Shown: positions 42,282 through 50,428 of the stretch, one piece after another
Layout of the letters: each line of letters starts with the position of its first letter
Numbering within the stretch: the stretch's first letter is position 1
From: VAZQ01 sp036498625
Lineage (GTDB): Bacteria; Pseudomonadota; Alphaproteobacteria; Rhizobiales; Xanthobacteraceae
Reading direction: 5' to 3'
Assembly: GCA_036498625.1 (NCBI GenBank)
Contig: DASYFD010000168.1
Span: forward strand, 1-52,633
DNA length: 52,633 nucleotides
Program-made: the position numbers and the translations under genes
Notes under the pieces: model-generated
What the model was told of the DNA's origin: nothing
Databases searched by the model: none
Seen by the model: only the letters and a program-made list of their open reading frames with translations

Positions 42282-42306
42282 AACGCGTCTGCAGGCTCGC
42301 CGTTCC
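42282..42306 (-). promoter_or_regulatory. EcfG-type general stress promoter of xth
   Basis: On the minus strand GGAAC (42306-42302), a 16-base spacer, and CGTT (42285-42282), an exact match to the consensus GGAAC-N16/17-CGTT of the alphaproteobacterial general stress sigma factor EcfG. Its orientation and 124-base distance point to xth. DNA repair genes are known members of that regulon. Confidence 0.75.
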
Positions 42307-42478
42307 CGCTCTGCCGAGGGCGGATAGGGCCTTGGAACCGCGGCTTGCCGAAGCGGAAGTCCTGGCCGCTCGCGGGCTGAGCGGGGGCATAAGGGTCCAT
42401 GCCACGCTCGAATTCTGGGACTGATGTGGGTATAATCTTTCTCCCGATATTGGCTGACTGGTCGAAGAGGAGAATCCG

Positions 42479-43396
42479 ATGTTCAGACATGCAGGAGTCT
42501 TCACGGCAAGCGCTCTCGCCGGCGCATTTTTCTTGACCGTCGGCTCGAGCGGCGCGGCGCTGGCGCAGGGCGTCTCGCCACCCGATTTCGCTCCCAATCC
42601 GAGCGCCGGATGGTTCGCCTATACCCGCGAGTTCATCCCGCCGCCGAGCGGGCCCGGACCCGTGATAAACGACCCCGCGCATCCTCACGTTTCCAACGAC
42701 GAGTTCCGCGCCACCGGAAAGCAGCCGACCACTTCCGTGGCCGATCTCAACAATCCCATCCTGCAGCCCTGGGCGCGGGAAAAGGTCCGCGCGCGCAACG
42801 AGATTGTCCTCGCCGGCAAGCAGGTGTTTTCCCAGCATGCGATTTGCTGGCCGATGGGTGTTCCCGCATTCCTGCTCGAGCCGATGACGCGGCCGATGCA
42901 TTTCGTTCAGGGGCCGAAGGAAGTGGTGATGATAACCACGAGCTTCAACGACGTGCGCCACATCTATCTGTCGGACAAGCATGCCGACAACCTCAAGCCG
43001 TCCTGGTACGGCGAATCCATCGGCCATTATGAAGGCGATACGCTGGTGGTCGACACCATCGGGCTCAATGACCGCACCTTTGTGGACGGATTCGAGACGC
43101 CGCACACCTCCCAGCTGCACGTGATCGAGCGCTTCCACCTGATCGACAACGGCGAGATTCTGGAGGTGAACGTTCACGTCGAGGATCCGGGTGCCTTCAC
43201 GACGCCGTGGGACGCTATCCAGCGTTACCGGAAGTATGAGCTGGTGGCGTCCAAGAAATCCGCCGCCAAGGATCTGATCCAGCTGGCGACCCCGGAGGAC
43301 GGGCCGCTGACCGAGGCGGTCTGCGCCGACAATCCGGACACCTTCATGGGCATGGCGCACAAGCCCCTGCCGGAGGCGACCAAGCCTGATTTTTGA
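42479..43396 (+). CDS. Exported EGDTLVVDT-family protein of unknown function
   Basis: A 305-residue periplasmic protein with a signal peptide (ends SGAALAQG). A family signature runs ICWPMGVPAFLLEPM, KEVVMITTSFNDVRHIYLSD, GHYEGDTLVVDTIGLND, TPHTSQLHVIERFHLID and VNVHVEDPGAFTTPW. The same signature set recurs in the protein at 43578-44312 and, diverged, at 28496-29350. I know the pattern as a widespread exported family without assigned function. TATAAT at 42431-42436 is a good -10 element for this gene; the -35 is unclear. Ribosome site is AGAGGAG. Convergent with its paralogue. Confidence 0.82.
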   Translation: MFRHAGVFTASALAGAFFLTVGSSGAALAQGVSPPDFAPNPSAGWFAYTREFIPPPSGPGPVINDPAHPHVSNDEFRATGKQPTTSVADLNNPILQPWAREKVRARNEIVLAGKQVFSQHAICWPMGVPAFLLEPMTRPMHFVQGPKEVVMITTSFNDVRHIYLSDKHADNLKPSWYGESIGHYEGDTLVVDTIGLNDRTFVDGFETPHTSQLHVIERFHLIDNGEILEVNVHVEDPGAFTTPWDAIQRYRKYELVASKKSAAKDLIQLATPEDGPLTEAVCADNPDTFMGMAHKPLPEATKPDF

Positions 43397-43406
43397 TGGG
43401 CATCCT

Positions 43407-43447
43407 CATCCTGAGGAGCCATGCGGAGCACGGCGTCTCGAAGAATG
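43407..43447. repeat. CATCCT...GAATG intergenic repeat, copy 2
   Basis: Begins CATCCTGAGGAGCC and ends GGCGTCTCGAAGAATG; inverted in orientation relative to the copy at 13532-13574, with the arms CATCCTGAGG and TCTCGAAG shared. It follows the stop of the exported protein gene by about 10 bases, before a second small GC-rich palindrome near 43485-43500. Confidence 0.6.
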
Positions 43448-43577
43448 CGGCCCCGGCAGCGCGCGTGGCCATGTTCGAGACGCGCGGGCGTCGCCCGCGC
43501 TCCTCACCACGAGGGTGAGAAGTCGAAATCTCGGTGCAGAGACACTGGAACGAGATCGGCGGACGCCGTCGCCCGCC

Positions 43578-44312
43578 TCACGGACGGCGCACGCCAGGAA
43601 CCGAGGAGATGTCGCGATTCTGCTCGCCGCAGACATAATCCTGCAGCCGCAAATCGTCGTGCTGCCGGTAGACGAAGCGGGTCTGCCAATCGTGGGTGTA
43701 GTATTCCGGGTCGTGGATGGTGACCACATCCTCGATCTCCATCGGGCTGATCCTGCGGATCCGCTCGATCGTGTGCATCAGATCGGTGTGCGGTGCGCCG
43801 GTGGCGTCGATGAAGGTCCGCTCGTTGAAGCCGGCGGTCTCGATCACCAAGGTGTCGCCCTCAAAACGGCCGACCGAATGCCCGTTGAAATAGGGGTACG
43901 GGATCAGCTCCTTGTCGCTCGGCAGCGGCTGGTCCATCTGGACCGGGCGCACCATGTGGCTGAGCTCGTAGACGAACGTGACCTGCCCGCGCGGCGCATT
44001 GAAGATCTCGAACGGATAGGGGTTGGCGAGCACGCGCGGCAGGCCGCCGGGCACGCACCACCGGCGCGAGGCGTCCGTGATCGAGCCGTCCTTCAGCCCG
44101 GCGATGTTCATCTCATAGGCGGCCTTGCCTTCGGGGGTGAGTGGCAGCTCGCCGCCACCGAGGACCTGGACCTTGGCGTCGTAGCGGGTCACCCAGAAAG
44201 TTCCGAAGACATCGGGCGCCGCGTCGGCCGCGCCCGCGGGCGTGGAGACAGCGAGCGCCATCACAGCCAAGGATGCAACCGACAAGCCGCAGCGAGCCAG
44301 AGGAATTCCCAT
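43578..44312 (-). CDS. Exported EGDTLVVET-family protein, paralogue
   Basis: A 244-residue periplasmic protein with a signal sequence (LAVMALAVSTPAGAADA). Its signatures line up with those at 42479: WCVPGGLPRVL, GQVTFVYELSHMVRPVQM, GRFEGDTLVIETAGFNE, APHTDLMHTIERIRRIS and VTIHDPEYYTHDW. It is about 60 residues shorter at the N-terminus. A strong GGGGAGG site precedes ATG 44312. It is convergent with the first member and divergent from the DUF6152 gene. Role unknown; conserved acidic and histidine residues in the signature hint at metal or ligand binding. Confidence 0.82.
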   Translation of the reverse strand: MGIPLARCGLSVASLAVMALAVSTPAGAADAAPDVFGTFWVTRYDAKVQVLGGGELPLTPEGKAAYEMNIAGLKDGSITDASRRWCVPGGLPRVLANPYPFEIFNAPRGQVTFVYELSHMVRPVQMDQPLPSDKELIPYPYFNGHSVGRFEGDTLVIETAGFNERTFIDATGAPHTDLMHTIERIRRISPMEIEDVVTIHDPEYYTHDWQTRFVYRQHDDLRLQDYVCGEQNRDISSVPGVRRP

Positions 44313-44562
44313 CAGACGAACCTCCCCAAGGAAATTTTATCGTTGTGTGGAGGCTAGCATTGCGCCATGGCGAAAAAAAGCAGCCGCCACCACGCCTTGC
44401 GGCACCGCAATAATTCAGGGCCGGAGGCTTTTTTCCCTAAATGCCCCGGAATGGGCCCGGTTGCCGTCGGTTGACATTTTTTCAACTTGCGAATGAGATG
44501 GGTGGAAGTGGCCGGTCCGGCCGAAGACCCGGCCGCCGGAAATCATTTACCGGGAGACGCCC
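44313..44562. other. Divergent intergenic region, no gene recognised
   Basis: About 250 bases between the EGDTLVVET paralogue and the DUF6152 gene; moderately AT-rich near 44330 and 44470. Two promoters are expected; none could be assigned by eye. Confidence 0.4.
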
Positions 44563-44958
44563 ATGAAATTCCAAGCCCTTGGTCTCGCGGGCATCGCGGT
44601 TGCCATTTCTGCGATCCCTGCGGCGGCCCATCACTCCTTCGCCATGTTCGATGCCGGCAAGCGGCTGACCGTGGCGGGCACCGTCAAGGAATTCCAGTGG
44701 ACCAATCCGCACGCCTTCATCCTGATGATGGTGTCCAACGGCGACGGGCAGGTCGAGCAATGGACGGTCGAGATGGGCGGCCCCGGCGGCTTGGCGCGGC
44801 AGGGCTGGGTGCCCAAGACCCTCAGGCCCGGCATGAACATCTCCGTGATCATGCATCCGCTGCGGGAGGGCCATGGCGGCCAGTTCCTGGCGGTAACCCT
44901 GCCGGACGGAACGCAGATGGGCAATCCCAACACCGAGCCCGTTCAGGAGCGGCAATAA
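44563..44958 (+). CDS. DUF6152-type exported protein
   Basis: A 131-residue periplasmic protein with a signal peptide cut near AAAHHSF. The opening AHHSFAMFD, then GTVKEFQWTNPHAFILM and EMGGPGGLARQGW and PGMNISVIMHPLR mark the DUF6152 pattern. The HH pair and further His residues suggest metal binding, untested. GGGAG in front supports the ATG at 44563. Families with the EGDTLVV signature and DUF6152 are commonly neighbours, as here. It ends in a 100-base gap with an inverted repeat facing the FAD gene. Confidence 0.8.
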   Translation: MKFQALGLAGIAVAISAIPAAAHHSFAMFDAGKRLTVAGTVKEFQWTNPHAFILMMVSNGDGQVEQWTVEMGGPGGLARQGWVPKTLRPGMNISVIMHPLREGHGGQFLAVTLPDGTQMGNPNTEPVQERQ

Positions 44959-45016
44959 GAGGTCGCGGCCCGCCCCGGAAAATCGGGCCCGGCCGCGGTC
45001 GAAATCTCGTTTCGTG

Positions 45017-45050
45017 GCCCGATGAGGCGCCCGCGGACGCGTCATCGGGC
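45017..45050. terminator. Inverted repeat between convergent genes
   Basis: GCCCGATGA (45017-45025) pairs perfectly with TCATCGGGC (45042-45050) around a GC-rich loop. It lies between the convergent DUF6152 and FAD dehydrogenase genes and may stop transcription from both sides; no T run. Confidence 0.5.
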
Positions 45051-45064
45051 TTGAGCTCGGGTCC

Positions 45065-46834
45065 TCACGCCCGCGCAGCTTCCGCATGGGCGTTGCGGCC
45101 GGCGATGAAGCCCTGGGTCGTGCAACGGGCCAAGCCGTGCATGCTGAAGCCGCCCGCCGACTCGCCGCCGCAATAGAGGCCGGCGATCACCTCGCCGTTC
45201 ATGTCCACCACCTGGCAGCGTCCGTTGATGCGCAAGCCGGCGCGGGTGTCGTGGATGACCGGCGTCGCCCAGGCCGCATAGAACGGCGGCTTGGCGATGG
45301 TGTAAAGCGGGCGCGGCTTGCCGAAGTCGAAATCGCGACCCGCGCCGACGAAACCGTTGTAGGTCCCGACCGTCTCCTCCAGGTTCCCCGGCGGCATCGG
45401 GACGCGCTGGTACTTCATCTGGATCTTCTTGGCGAGCTCGGCCACGGTGTCGGCAGCAAAGAAGAAGCCGTTCTCGGGGTCGACGTTCGGCGGCTTCGGA
45501 TCCCATTTCTCGCGCTCGACCGCGGCTGCATCGAAGATCGCCCAGATCGCGCCGCCGCCGTTGTGGCCGTCGCCGATGCCCGCCATGGCGGCATTGATCC
45601 AGTTGTTGGGCTCGAAGCGCACGTTCTTGGCGTTGAGATAGCTGCCATGGGCGTAGGGTTCGACGCCCTTGTAGCTGTTGGCGGTGTATTGCCGCCCGGT
45701 CTCGTCATAAAACCGCTTGCCCAGCATGTTGACCGTGATGACGTTCTGCCAGTCCGAGACCCGCAACCCGCTGGCGCGGGCCTTCGCGAACATCGGGCTA
45801 CCCGGCATCCAGCGCAGGTTCACGTAGCCGTATTGGCAGCCGATCTGCCCGGGCTTGGTGAGGCCGGAGCCGGTCTCGCTGGTGAAGTTGAACAGGCCCC
45901 ACAGCGATGCATTGATCGCCATGGCCGCCATCTCGCCGCTGGCGTCCTGGTTGGAATAGGGCATGCCGGCAAGCCCGCAATATTCTTCCGTCAGCCGAGG
46001 ATCGAACATACGGCGGAAGTTCACGTTGCCGCTCGATCCGCCGGTCGCGATGATGACCGCCTTGCGGGCCCGGATGTTGAGCTTGCTGCCATTGTTCTCG
46101 ACCGCGACCCCGATGACCCGGCCCTCGTTCGGCGCCTCGCGGTGGAGGCCGGTCATCCTGTGCTCGAGCAGATACTCTACCCCGGCCTTGCGGGCGGCGG
46201 CATCGAGCGGCTGCATCAGGCCGTTGCCGGTCGACATGGTCATGCGCTGGTTGGGGGTCGCCGGCGCGCCGGTCTGGATCAGCGGCCAGTCCACCGGGGC
46301 GGCATGCATGGTGCGCATCACCGAGTTGCCGACCGATGAGCCGCCCTGCCGGTCCGGCGGCTTATCTACGAACACCACGCCATGCTCGCGCAGGAACTCG
46401 AAGGTGGCGGTGCAATTGTCGGCAAAGGCCCGGATGATCTCGCGGTCGTTGTAGCGATAATCCGGAAAGCCGTTGGGCTGCACCACCGACCAGTCGGTCA
46501 AGTCTTCGAACACCAGGTCGGGCGAGTCCTTGATGCCGTAGCGCTTCTGCACGCTAGTGCCGCCGCCGAGCGGCATGTTGCCGCCGCTCACCCGGGCATG
46601 CCCGCCCACATGGGGCTGTGCCTCGACCACGATCACCGAGGAGCCCGCCTCCTTGGCCACGATGGCGGCGGGCAGGCCAGAGGCTCCCGACCCGATGATG
46701 ACGACGTCCGCCTCACGCTGCCACTGGATCGGCGGCTGCTGCGCCTGCGCGGAGGCCGGAGATGCGAGACCGCCCGCCCCCAGTGCGGCAGCGGTCCCGC
46801 CGCGGACGAGCAATTCCCGACGATTCATGGCCAT
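45065..46834 (-). CDS. Tat-exported FAD_binding_2 dehydrogenase
   Basis: A 589-residue flavoenzyme of the fumarate reductase/3-ketosteroid dehydrogenase-like FAD_binding_2 family. The leader MAMNRRELLVRGGTAAALG is a Tat signal. The FAD Rossmann motif is IIGSGASGLPAAIVAKEAG (about 46-64) with EAQPHVGGHARVSGG, the FAD-binding end AGLYCGGESAGGFS, and an active-site region around RTMHAAPVDW. Start ATG 46834 is fixed by GGGAGG six bases upstream. It is the last gene of a minus-strand series with exported hydrolases. It would oxidise or reduce a small substrate in the periplasm; substrate unknown. Confidence 0.88.
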   Translation of the reverse strand: MAMNRRELLVRGGTAAALGAGGLASPASAQAQQPPIQWQREADVVIIGSGASGLPAAIVAKEAGSSVIVVEAQPHVGGHARVSGGNMPLGGGTSVQKRYGIKDSPDLVFEDLTDWSVVQPNGFPDYRYNDREIIRAFADNCTATFEFLREHGVVFVDKPPDRQGGSSVGNSVMRTMHAAPVDWPLIQTGAPATPNQRMTMSTGNGLMQPLDAAARKAGVEYLLEHRMTGLHREAPNEGRVIGVAVENNGSKLNIRARKAVIIATGGSSGNVNFRRMFDPRLTEEYCGLAGMPYSNQDASGEMAAMAINASLWGLFNFTSETGSGLTKPGQIGCQYGYVNLRWMPGSPMFAKARASGLRVSDWQNVITVNMLGKRFYDETGRQYTANSYKGVEPYAHGSYLNAKNVRFEPNNWINAAMAGIGDGHNGGGAIWAIFDAAAVEREKWDPKPPNVDPENGFFFAADTVAELAKKIQMKYQRVPMPPGNLEETVGTYNGFVGAGRDFDFGKPRPLYTIAKPPFYAAWATPVIHDTRAGLRINGRCQVVDMNGEVIAGLYCGGESAGGFSMHGLARCTTQGFIAGRNAHAEAARA

Positions 46835-46946
46835 GGCAATCCTCCCTTTGATTTTCTTCTCGATGAGCCCAAGCAGCTCGGCTGGCGACTGGCGGCGAGT
46901 GTAGCGATAATTGGGCGCTTTGCACCCTCCGCCGGCAGCCGCATTG

Positions 46947-47963
46947 TCATGCCGGGGCCAGCTTCATGAGAGCGAGCGCCGCGCGGCCGTTCGGCCCGTA
47001 GGGATGGCCGAGCGATTCCGCCATCTCGAAGTGATTGTAGCCTGTCGCCTCGATCAGCCGCACCGGCTTGCCGGCGGCCTTGGCGGCGGCGGCGAAGTCG
47101 CGGTTCTGGCGCTGGAATTCCGGGGTTTCCTCGCTCCCATAGGTCACGGTGATCGGGGCGCGCAGCATATCGAGCTGGCGCTGCGAGCTCATGGACTGCT
47201 CCATGGCGTCGTCGAAGGCGACATAGGTGCTGCGCTTGGACAGCCGCACGGGCTTCAGGTCGTACATGCCGCTCATGCAGAGCCCGCCCTTGATCATGTC
47301 GGGCGGCAGGCCGAACTGCTTCTGCCAGTCGGTCACCAGCGTGACCCCGCAGAGATGGCCGCCGGAGGAGTGCCCGCCGATGTAGAAGCGGTCGGGATCG
47401 CCCTCGAAGCTGGCAGCATTCTTGTAGGCCCAGGCGACGCCGCGGCGCACCTGGTCGGCCATGACGCGCAGGTCGCCGCCCGCGTCCTTGACGGCGATGA
47501 AGTCGAGCGCAACGAAATTCACGCCGGCATTGACGAACAGCTCGGCCGCATCGCCGGAGTTCTTGGCCTCGCCGCCCAGCCACGCGCCGCCATGGATGAA
47601 GACGAAGATCGGCGCCTTGGCCTGCCTGGCGCGGTAGATGTCGAGCTTCTCGACCGCGGTCGGCCCATAGGCCATGCGCGATGGCTCTCCGAGCCGGGCG
47701 CGCGCCGCCACGCTGTTGCTGACGCGCCGCTTGGCGATCTGCTGCTGCAGCGGGGCGTAGAAGGACTGGTCGTAGGCGGCGTCGAGCTCGACCTGATCCA
47801 TCTCCATCCACACGTGGGGGCCGCCCGGGTGCGGCGGCGGGCCGACCCGGCACTCCTCTGCGAGCGCCGGCGACGCCGCCATGGCGGCAGTCGCCGCGGC
47901 TCCCGTTGCCAGCACGGTCCGCCGGCTGATCAGCGATGGAAACGAAGCTGGATTGCGTGGCAT
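46947..47963 (-). CDS. Tat-exported alpha/beta hydrolase (esterase, kynurenine-formamidase-like)
   Basis: A 338-residue esterase/lipase-type hydrolase exported by a Tat signal (LISRRTVLATGAAATA). Oxyanion hole HGGAW (124-128) and nucleophile elbow GHSSGG with Ser199 are present; His is in GYNHFEM near 312, and an acidic residue in YGSEETPEF could complete the triad. The layout resembles BD-FAE/arylformamidase enzymes. A GGGGGAGG site precedes ATG 47963. It is spaced 13 bases from the upstream esterase gene (47977) and 112 from the FAD gene downstream. Secretion of this family is uncommon. Confidence 0.88.
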   Translation of the reverse strand: MPRNPASFPSLISRRTVLATGAAATAAMAASPALAEECRVGPPPHPGGPHVWMEMDQVELDAAYDQSFYAPLQQQIAKRRVSNSVAARARLGEPSRMAYGPTAVEKLDIYRARQAKAPIFVFIHGGAWLGGEAKNSGDAAELFVNAGVNFVALDFIAVKDAGGDLRVMADQVRRGVAWAYKNAASFEGDPDRFYIGGHSSGGHLCGVTLVTDWQKQFGLPPDMIKGGLCMSGMYDLKPVRLSKRSTYVAFDDAMEQSMSSQRQLDMLRAPITVTYGSEETPEFQRQNRDFAAAAKAAGKPVRLIEATGYNHFEMAESLGHPYGPNGRAALALMKLAPA

Positions 47964-47976
47964 GGTTTCCTCCCCC

Positions 47977-49131
47977 TCACTTCACGTTCTTGAGTATCCA
48001 TTCGTCGATCACATGGGCGATGTCGAGATTGTTCTTCTCGATCATCACCATGTGCCCGTTGCCGTGGATGCCGCGATCCTGCAACGGGATGAACTCGGTC
48101 TTGACGCCGGCCTGGTTGAGGTATTTGGCCGTGCAGTGATCGTAGGCCGCGTGATAGGAGGCTTCCGACGTCATCACCATCACCGGAATGTTCTTGAGAT
48201 TGACCAGCTGGCGGGCAGGGGCCTTCTGCATCCAGCACACGAACATATCCGGGCCGTCGGCCTTGGGTTCGCGCTCGATGGCGATCTCGCTTGCTTCCTT
48301 GACGGGCGGATCATAGGCGATCGGGATATCGGTCGGTCCCCAGGGGCGCGCCTTGCCGGTACCGATGATCGCGGCCTCGAACGGCGGCCCGGAGGGCTCG
48401 ATGGCGACCACCGCCTTGACCAGTTGCGGCCGCGCATCGGCAATCAACCAGCCGAAGGCGCCCGACTGCGAGTGCGTGAGCACGATCGCAGGTCCGATCT
48501 TGTCGAGGAGCGCGGCGCCCGCGTCCTTGTTGCGTTGCTGCGTCTCCTCGTTGGAGACCACGGTCTCGACCTGGGTGGCATAGAAGGCGTCGAACATCGG
48601 GTCGCCTTTGCGCCCCTTGTTTGGACCTTCGCCCGGCCACTGGGTGTGCTTCTTCGCCTGCGGCCAGGTTCCGGCCGTCTCGATGGCAGTGAACTGGAAC
48701 TCCTCGTTGGCGGCCGTGAACATGCGGGTCGCGCCGTCGGCGGGATGCGCGGCGGAGCGGCCGCGCATGGGCTGGTCGATCATGTAGACCACGTAGCCCT
48801 GCTCGACGAAATATTCGGCCCAGCCCTTGCGTCCGTCGGGCGTTCCCATCCAGTTGGTCGCCGTCTGGGCGGCGCCATGGATGAGCACCAGCGGGTAGGG
48901 TCGGCGCACGTCCTTGGGGGCCAGCACCTCGACGTAGATCTGGCCCTGCATGATCTCCTTGCCGGGCTCGCCCACATATTTGCCGCCGACATAGAAATAG
49001 CCGCGCTGGGCGATCGCGGACTGATCGACCGCCGGCACCGGCAACTTGGGCGGCGCCGCCCGGGCGACTGCGGGTGCGAACACGAGTACGCACAGGAGCG
49101 CGATGCCGGTCGACGTGAATGCATTGGTCAT
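47977..49131 (-). CDS. Sec-exported esterase-713-like alpha/beta hydrolase
   Basis: A 384-residue exported hydrolase (signal LLCVLVFAPAVARAA). The YFYVGGKYVG start, LIHGAAQTATNWMGTPDGRK and YMIDQPMRGRS match bacterial esterase 713-type enzymes. The nucleophile is Ser in THSQSGAFGW (a S-x-G variant), with acidic Glu in AIEPSGPP and His in GNGHMVMIEKN as the probable triad, as in esterase 713 (Ser-Glu-His). Start ATG 49131 follows ACGGGAGAAAG. It lies 13 bases from the next gene on either side, in a compact operon. Ester substrate unknown. Confidence 0.86.
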   Translation of the reverse strand: MTNAFTSTGIALLCVLVFAPAVARAAPPKLPVPAVDQSAIAQRGYFYVGGKYVGEPGKEIMQGQIYVEVLAPKDVRRPYPLVLIHGAAQTATNWMGTPDGRKGWAEYFVEQGYVVYMIDQPMRGRSAAHPADGATRMFTAANEEFQFTAIETAGTWPQAKKHTQWPGEGPNKGRKGDPMFDAFYATQVETVVSNEETQQRNKDAGAALLDKIGPAIVLTHSQSGAFGWLIADARPQLVKAVVAIEPSGPPFEAAIIGTGKARPWGPTDIPIAYDPPVKEASEIAIEREPKADGPDMFVCWMQKAPARQLVNLKNIPVMVMTSEASYHAAYDHCTAKYLNQAGVKTEFIPLQDRGIHGNGHMVMIEKNNLDIAHVIDEWILKNVK

Positions 49132-49143
49132 GGCTTTCTCCCG

Positions 49144-50106
49144 TCAGGTTTTCGCGAATCCGTAGAGCGCTTCCGGATTGGCCACCAGGATGCGGGTGCG
49201 GATCGCTTCCTCGGGCGCCCAGGTGGCGAGCAGGTCGAACAGCAAGGCGTCGTTCGGCAACGGCGACTTCGCCTGCTCGCCCGGATGCGGCCAGTCGCTG
49301 CCCCAGACCATGCGCTCCGGCGCCGCCTTGACGAAGGCCTGCGCGATGGTGGTGGCCTCCGGATAGGTTGGCGGGCCGACCTTGCTGTTGGCATAGGCGC
49401 CTGACAGCTTGATCCAGGTGCGGCCCTTGTCGACGAGGCGGCGCATGATGCCGAAAGACGCGTGCTCGACGCCGGCCGGCAGAGTCGGGTGTCCCATGTG
49501 ATCGAACACCATTTGGGTGGGCAGCCGGTTCAACAGGTCCGCGTGATCCACGATCTGGTCGCCGTCGAGGTTGAACTGCACGTGCCAGCCGAGATCGACG
49601 ATGCGTTTGGCCAGCGGCTCCACCATGTCGAAGGAGACCACCGCGGTGCTGGGGTCGCCCAGCGTGAAGCGGATGCCGCGTATGCCGGCGTCGTTGAGGC
49701 TCTTGAGCTCTGCATCCGTGACGGTCGGATGCAGGACCGCGATGCCTCTGGCGTTCTGGCCGAGCTGCGAGAGCGCATCGACGGTCACCCGATTGTCGGT
49801 CGCATAGTTGCGCGGCGTCACCACCACCACGCGGGTCGTGCCGGTCCGCTTCTGCAGCAGCCGGTAATCCTGCACGGTGGCGTTTTTCGGATTCGGACCC
49901 GGCCGCGGATTGGACTCCGGAAAGCGCGGATCATAGATGTGCATGTGGCAGTCGCAGGCATTGGCCGGCGCCTTGAGCTTCGCCGGCTCGGTGCCGCTCG
50001 AATTCGGCACCTGCTGCGCTTGGCTCGATCGAACGGAAATTCCCGAAACCGCGGCCGCCATGGCGGCCAGCGAAGCGCCCTTGATTAGGGCACGGCGTGC
50101 GATCAT
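49144..50106 (-). CDS. Tat-exported amidohydrolase-2 / LigI-like lactonase
   Basis: A 320-residue TIM-barrel metallohydrolase of the amidohydrolase-2 group, related to 2-pyrone-4,6-dicarboxylate lactonase (LigI) and galactarolactone isomerase. The N-terminus MIARRALIKGASLAAMAAA is a Tat leader. Metal-type His54-x-His56 (CDCHMHIYDPRFPESN) and the final Asp in VWGSDWPHPG are present, with VFDHMGH in between. The LigI group is normally cytoplasmic, so export is notable. Ribosome site GGGAGG precedes ATG 50106. Twelve bases separate it from the esterase gene. A lactone derived from aromatics or sugars is a likely substrate (inference). Confidence 0.88.
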   Translation of the reverse strand: MIARRALIKGASLAAMAAAVSGISVRSSQAQQVPNSSGTEPAKLKAPANACDCHMHIYDPRFPESNPRPGPNPKNATVQDYRLLQKRTGTTRVVVVTPRNYATDNRVTVDALSQLGQNARGIAVLHPTVTDAELKSLNDAGIRGIRFTLGDPSTAVVSFDMVEPLAKRIVDLGWHVQFNLDGDQIVDHADLLNRLPTQMVFDHMGHPTLPAGVEHASFGIMRRLVDKGRTWIKLSGAYANSKVGPPTYPEATTIAQAFVKAAPERMVWGSDWPHPGEQAKSPLPNDALLFDLLATWAPEEAIRTRILVANPEALYGFAKT

Positions 50107-50428
50107 GTGGTCCTCCCGAGCTTCGGCCGTCTATGCGGCCTGCCGGAAGCATAACCCAAAGCCCGGCCGGCGTATCGGCCGGCTGGCGTTGTGATCAGGC
50201 CGCCAGGTTCGCCCGGACGCAAGACGATCTCCTTCTCCCCGTGCGCGGGGAGAAGGTCGGGATGAGGGGGCCTCACCGCGATTCTGAGCTGGTGGAAACG
50301 CCCGCTCACCGGGCCGAAATCCGGTTTTCCGCAGTGCTTGCGGCCCTCTCCCCGCACGCGGGGCGAGGGATTCACACGGCGCCGCAAGTTCAACAAGCGT
50401 CCAACGCGTGCACCACGCCTATACTTCG
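50107..50428. other. Intergenic region with two CTCCCC/GGGGAG hairpins
   Basis: About 320 bases. It has a perfect 11-base hairpin (50231-50256: CCTTCTCCCCG, loop TGCG, CGGGGAGAAGG) and an imperfect one at 50344-50369 (CCCTCTCCCCGC / GCGGGGCGAGGG). Elements of this look are dispersed in rhizobial genomes. They lie after the dienelactone hydrolase gene and before the LigI-like gene, so they might separate the transcripts. Confidence 0.55.
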
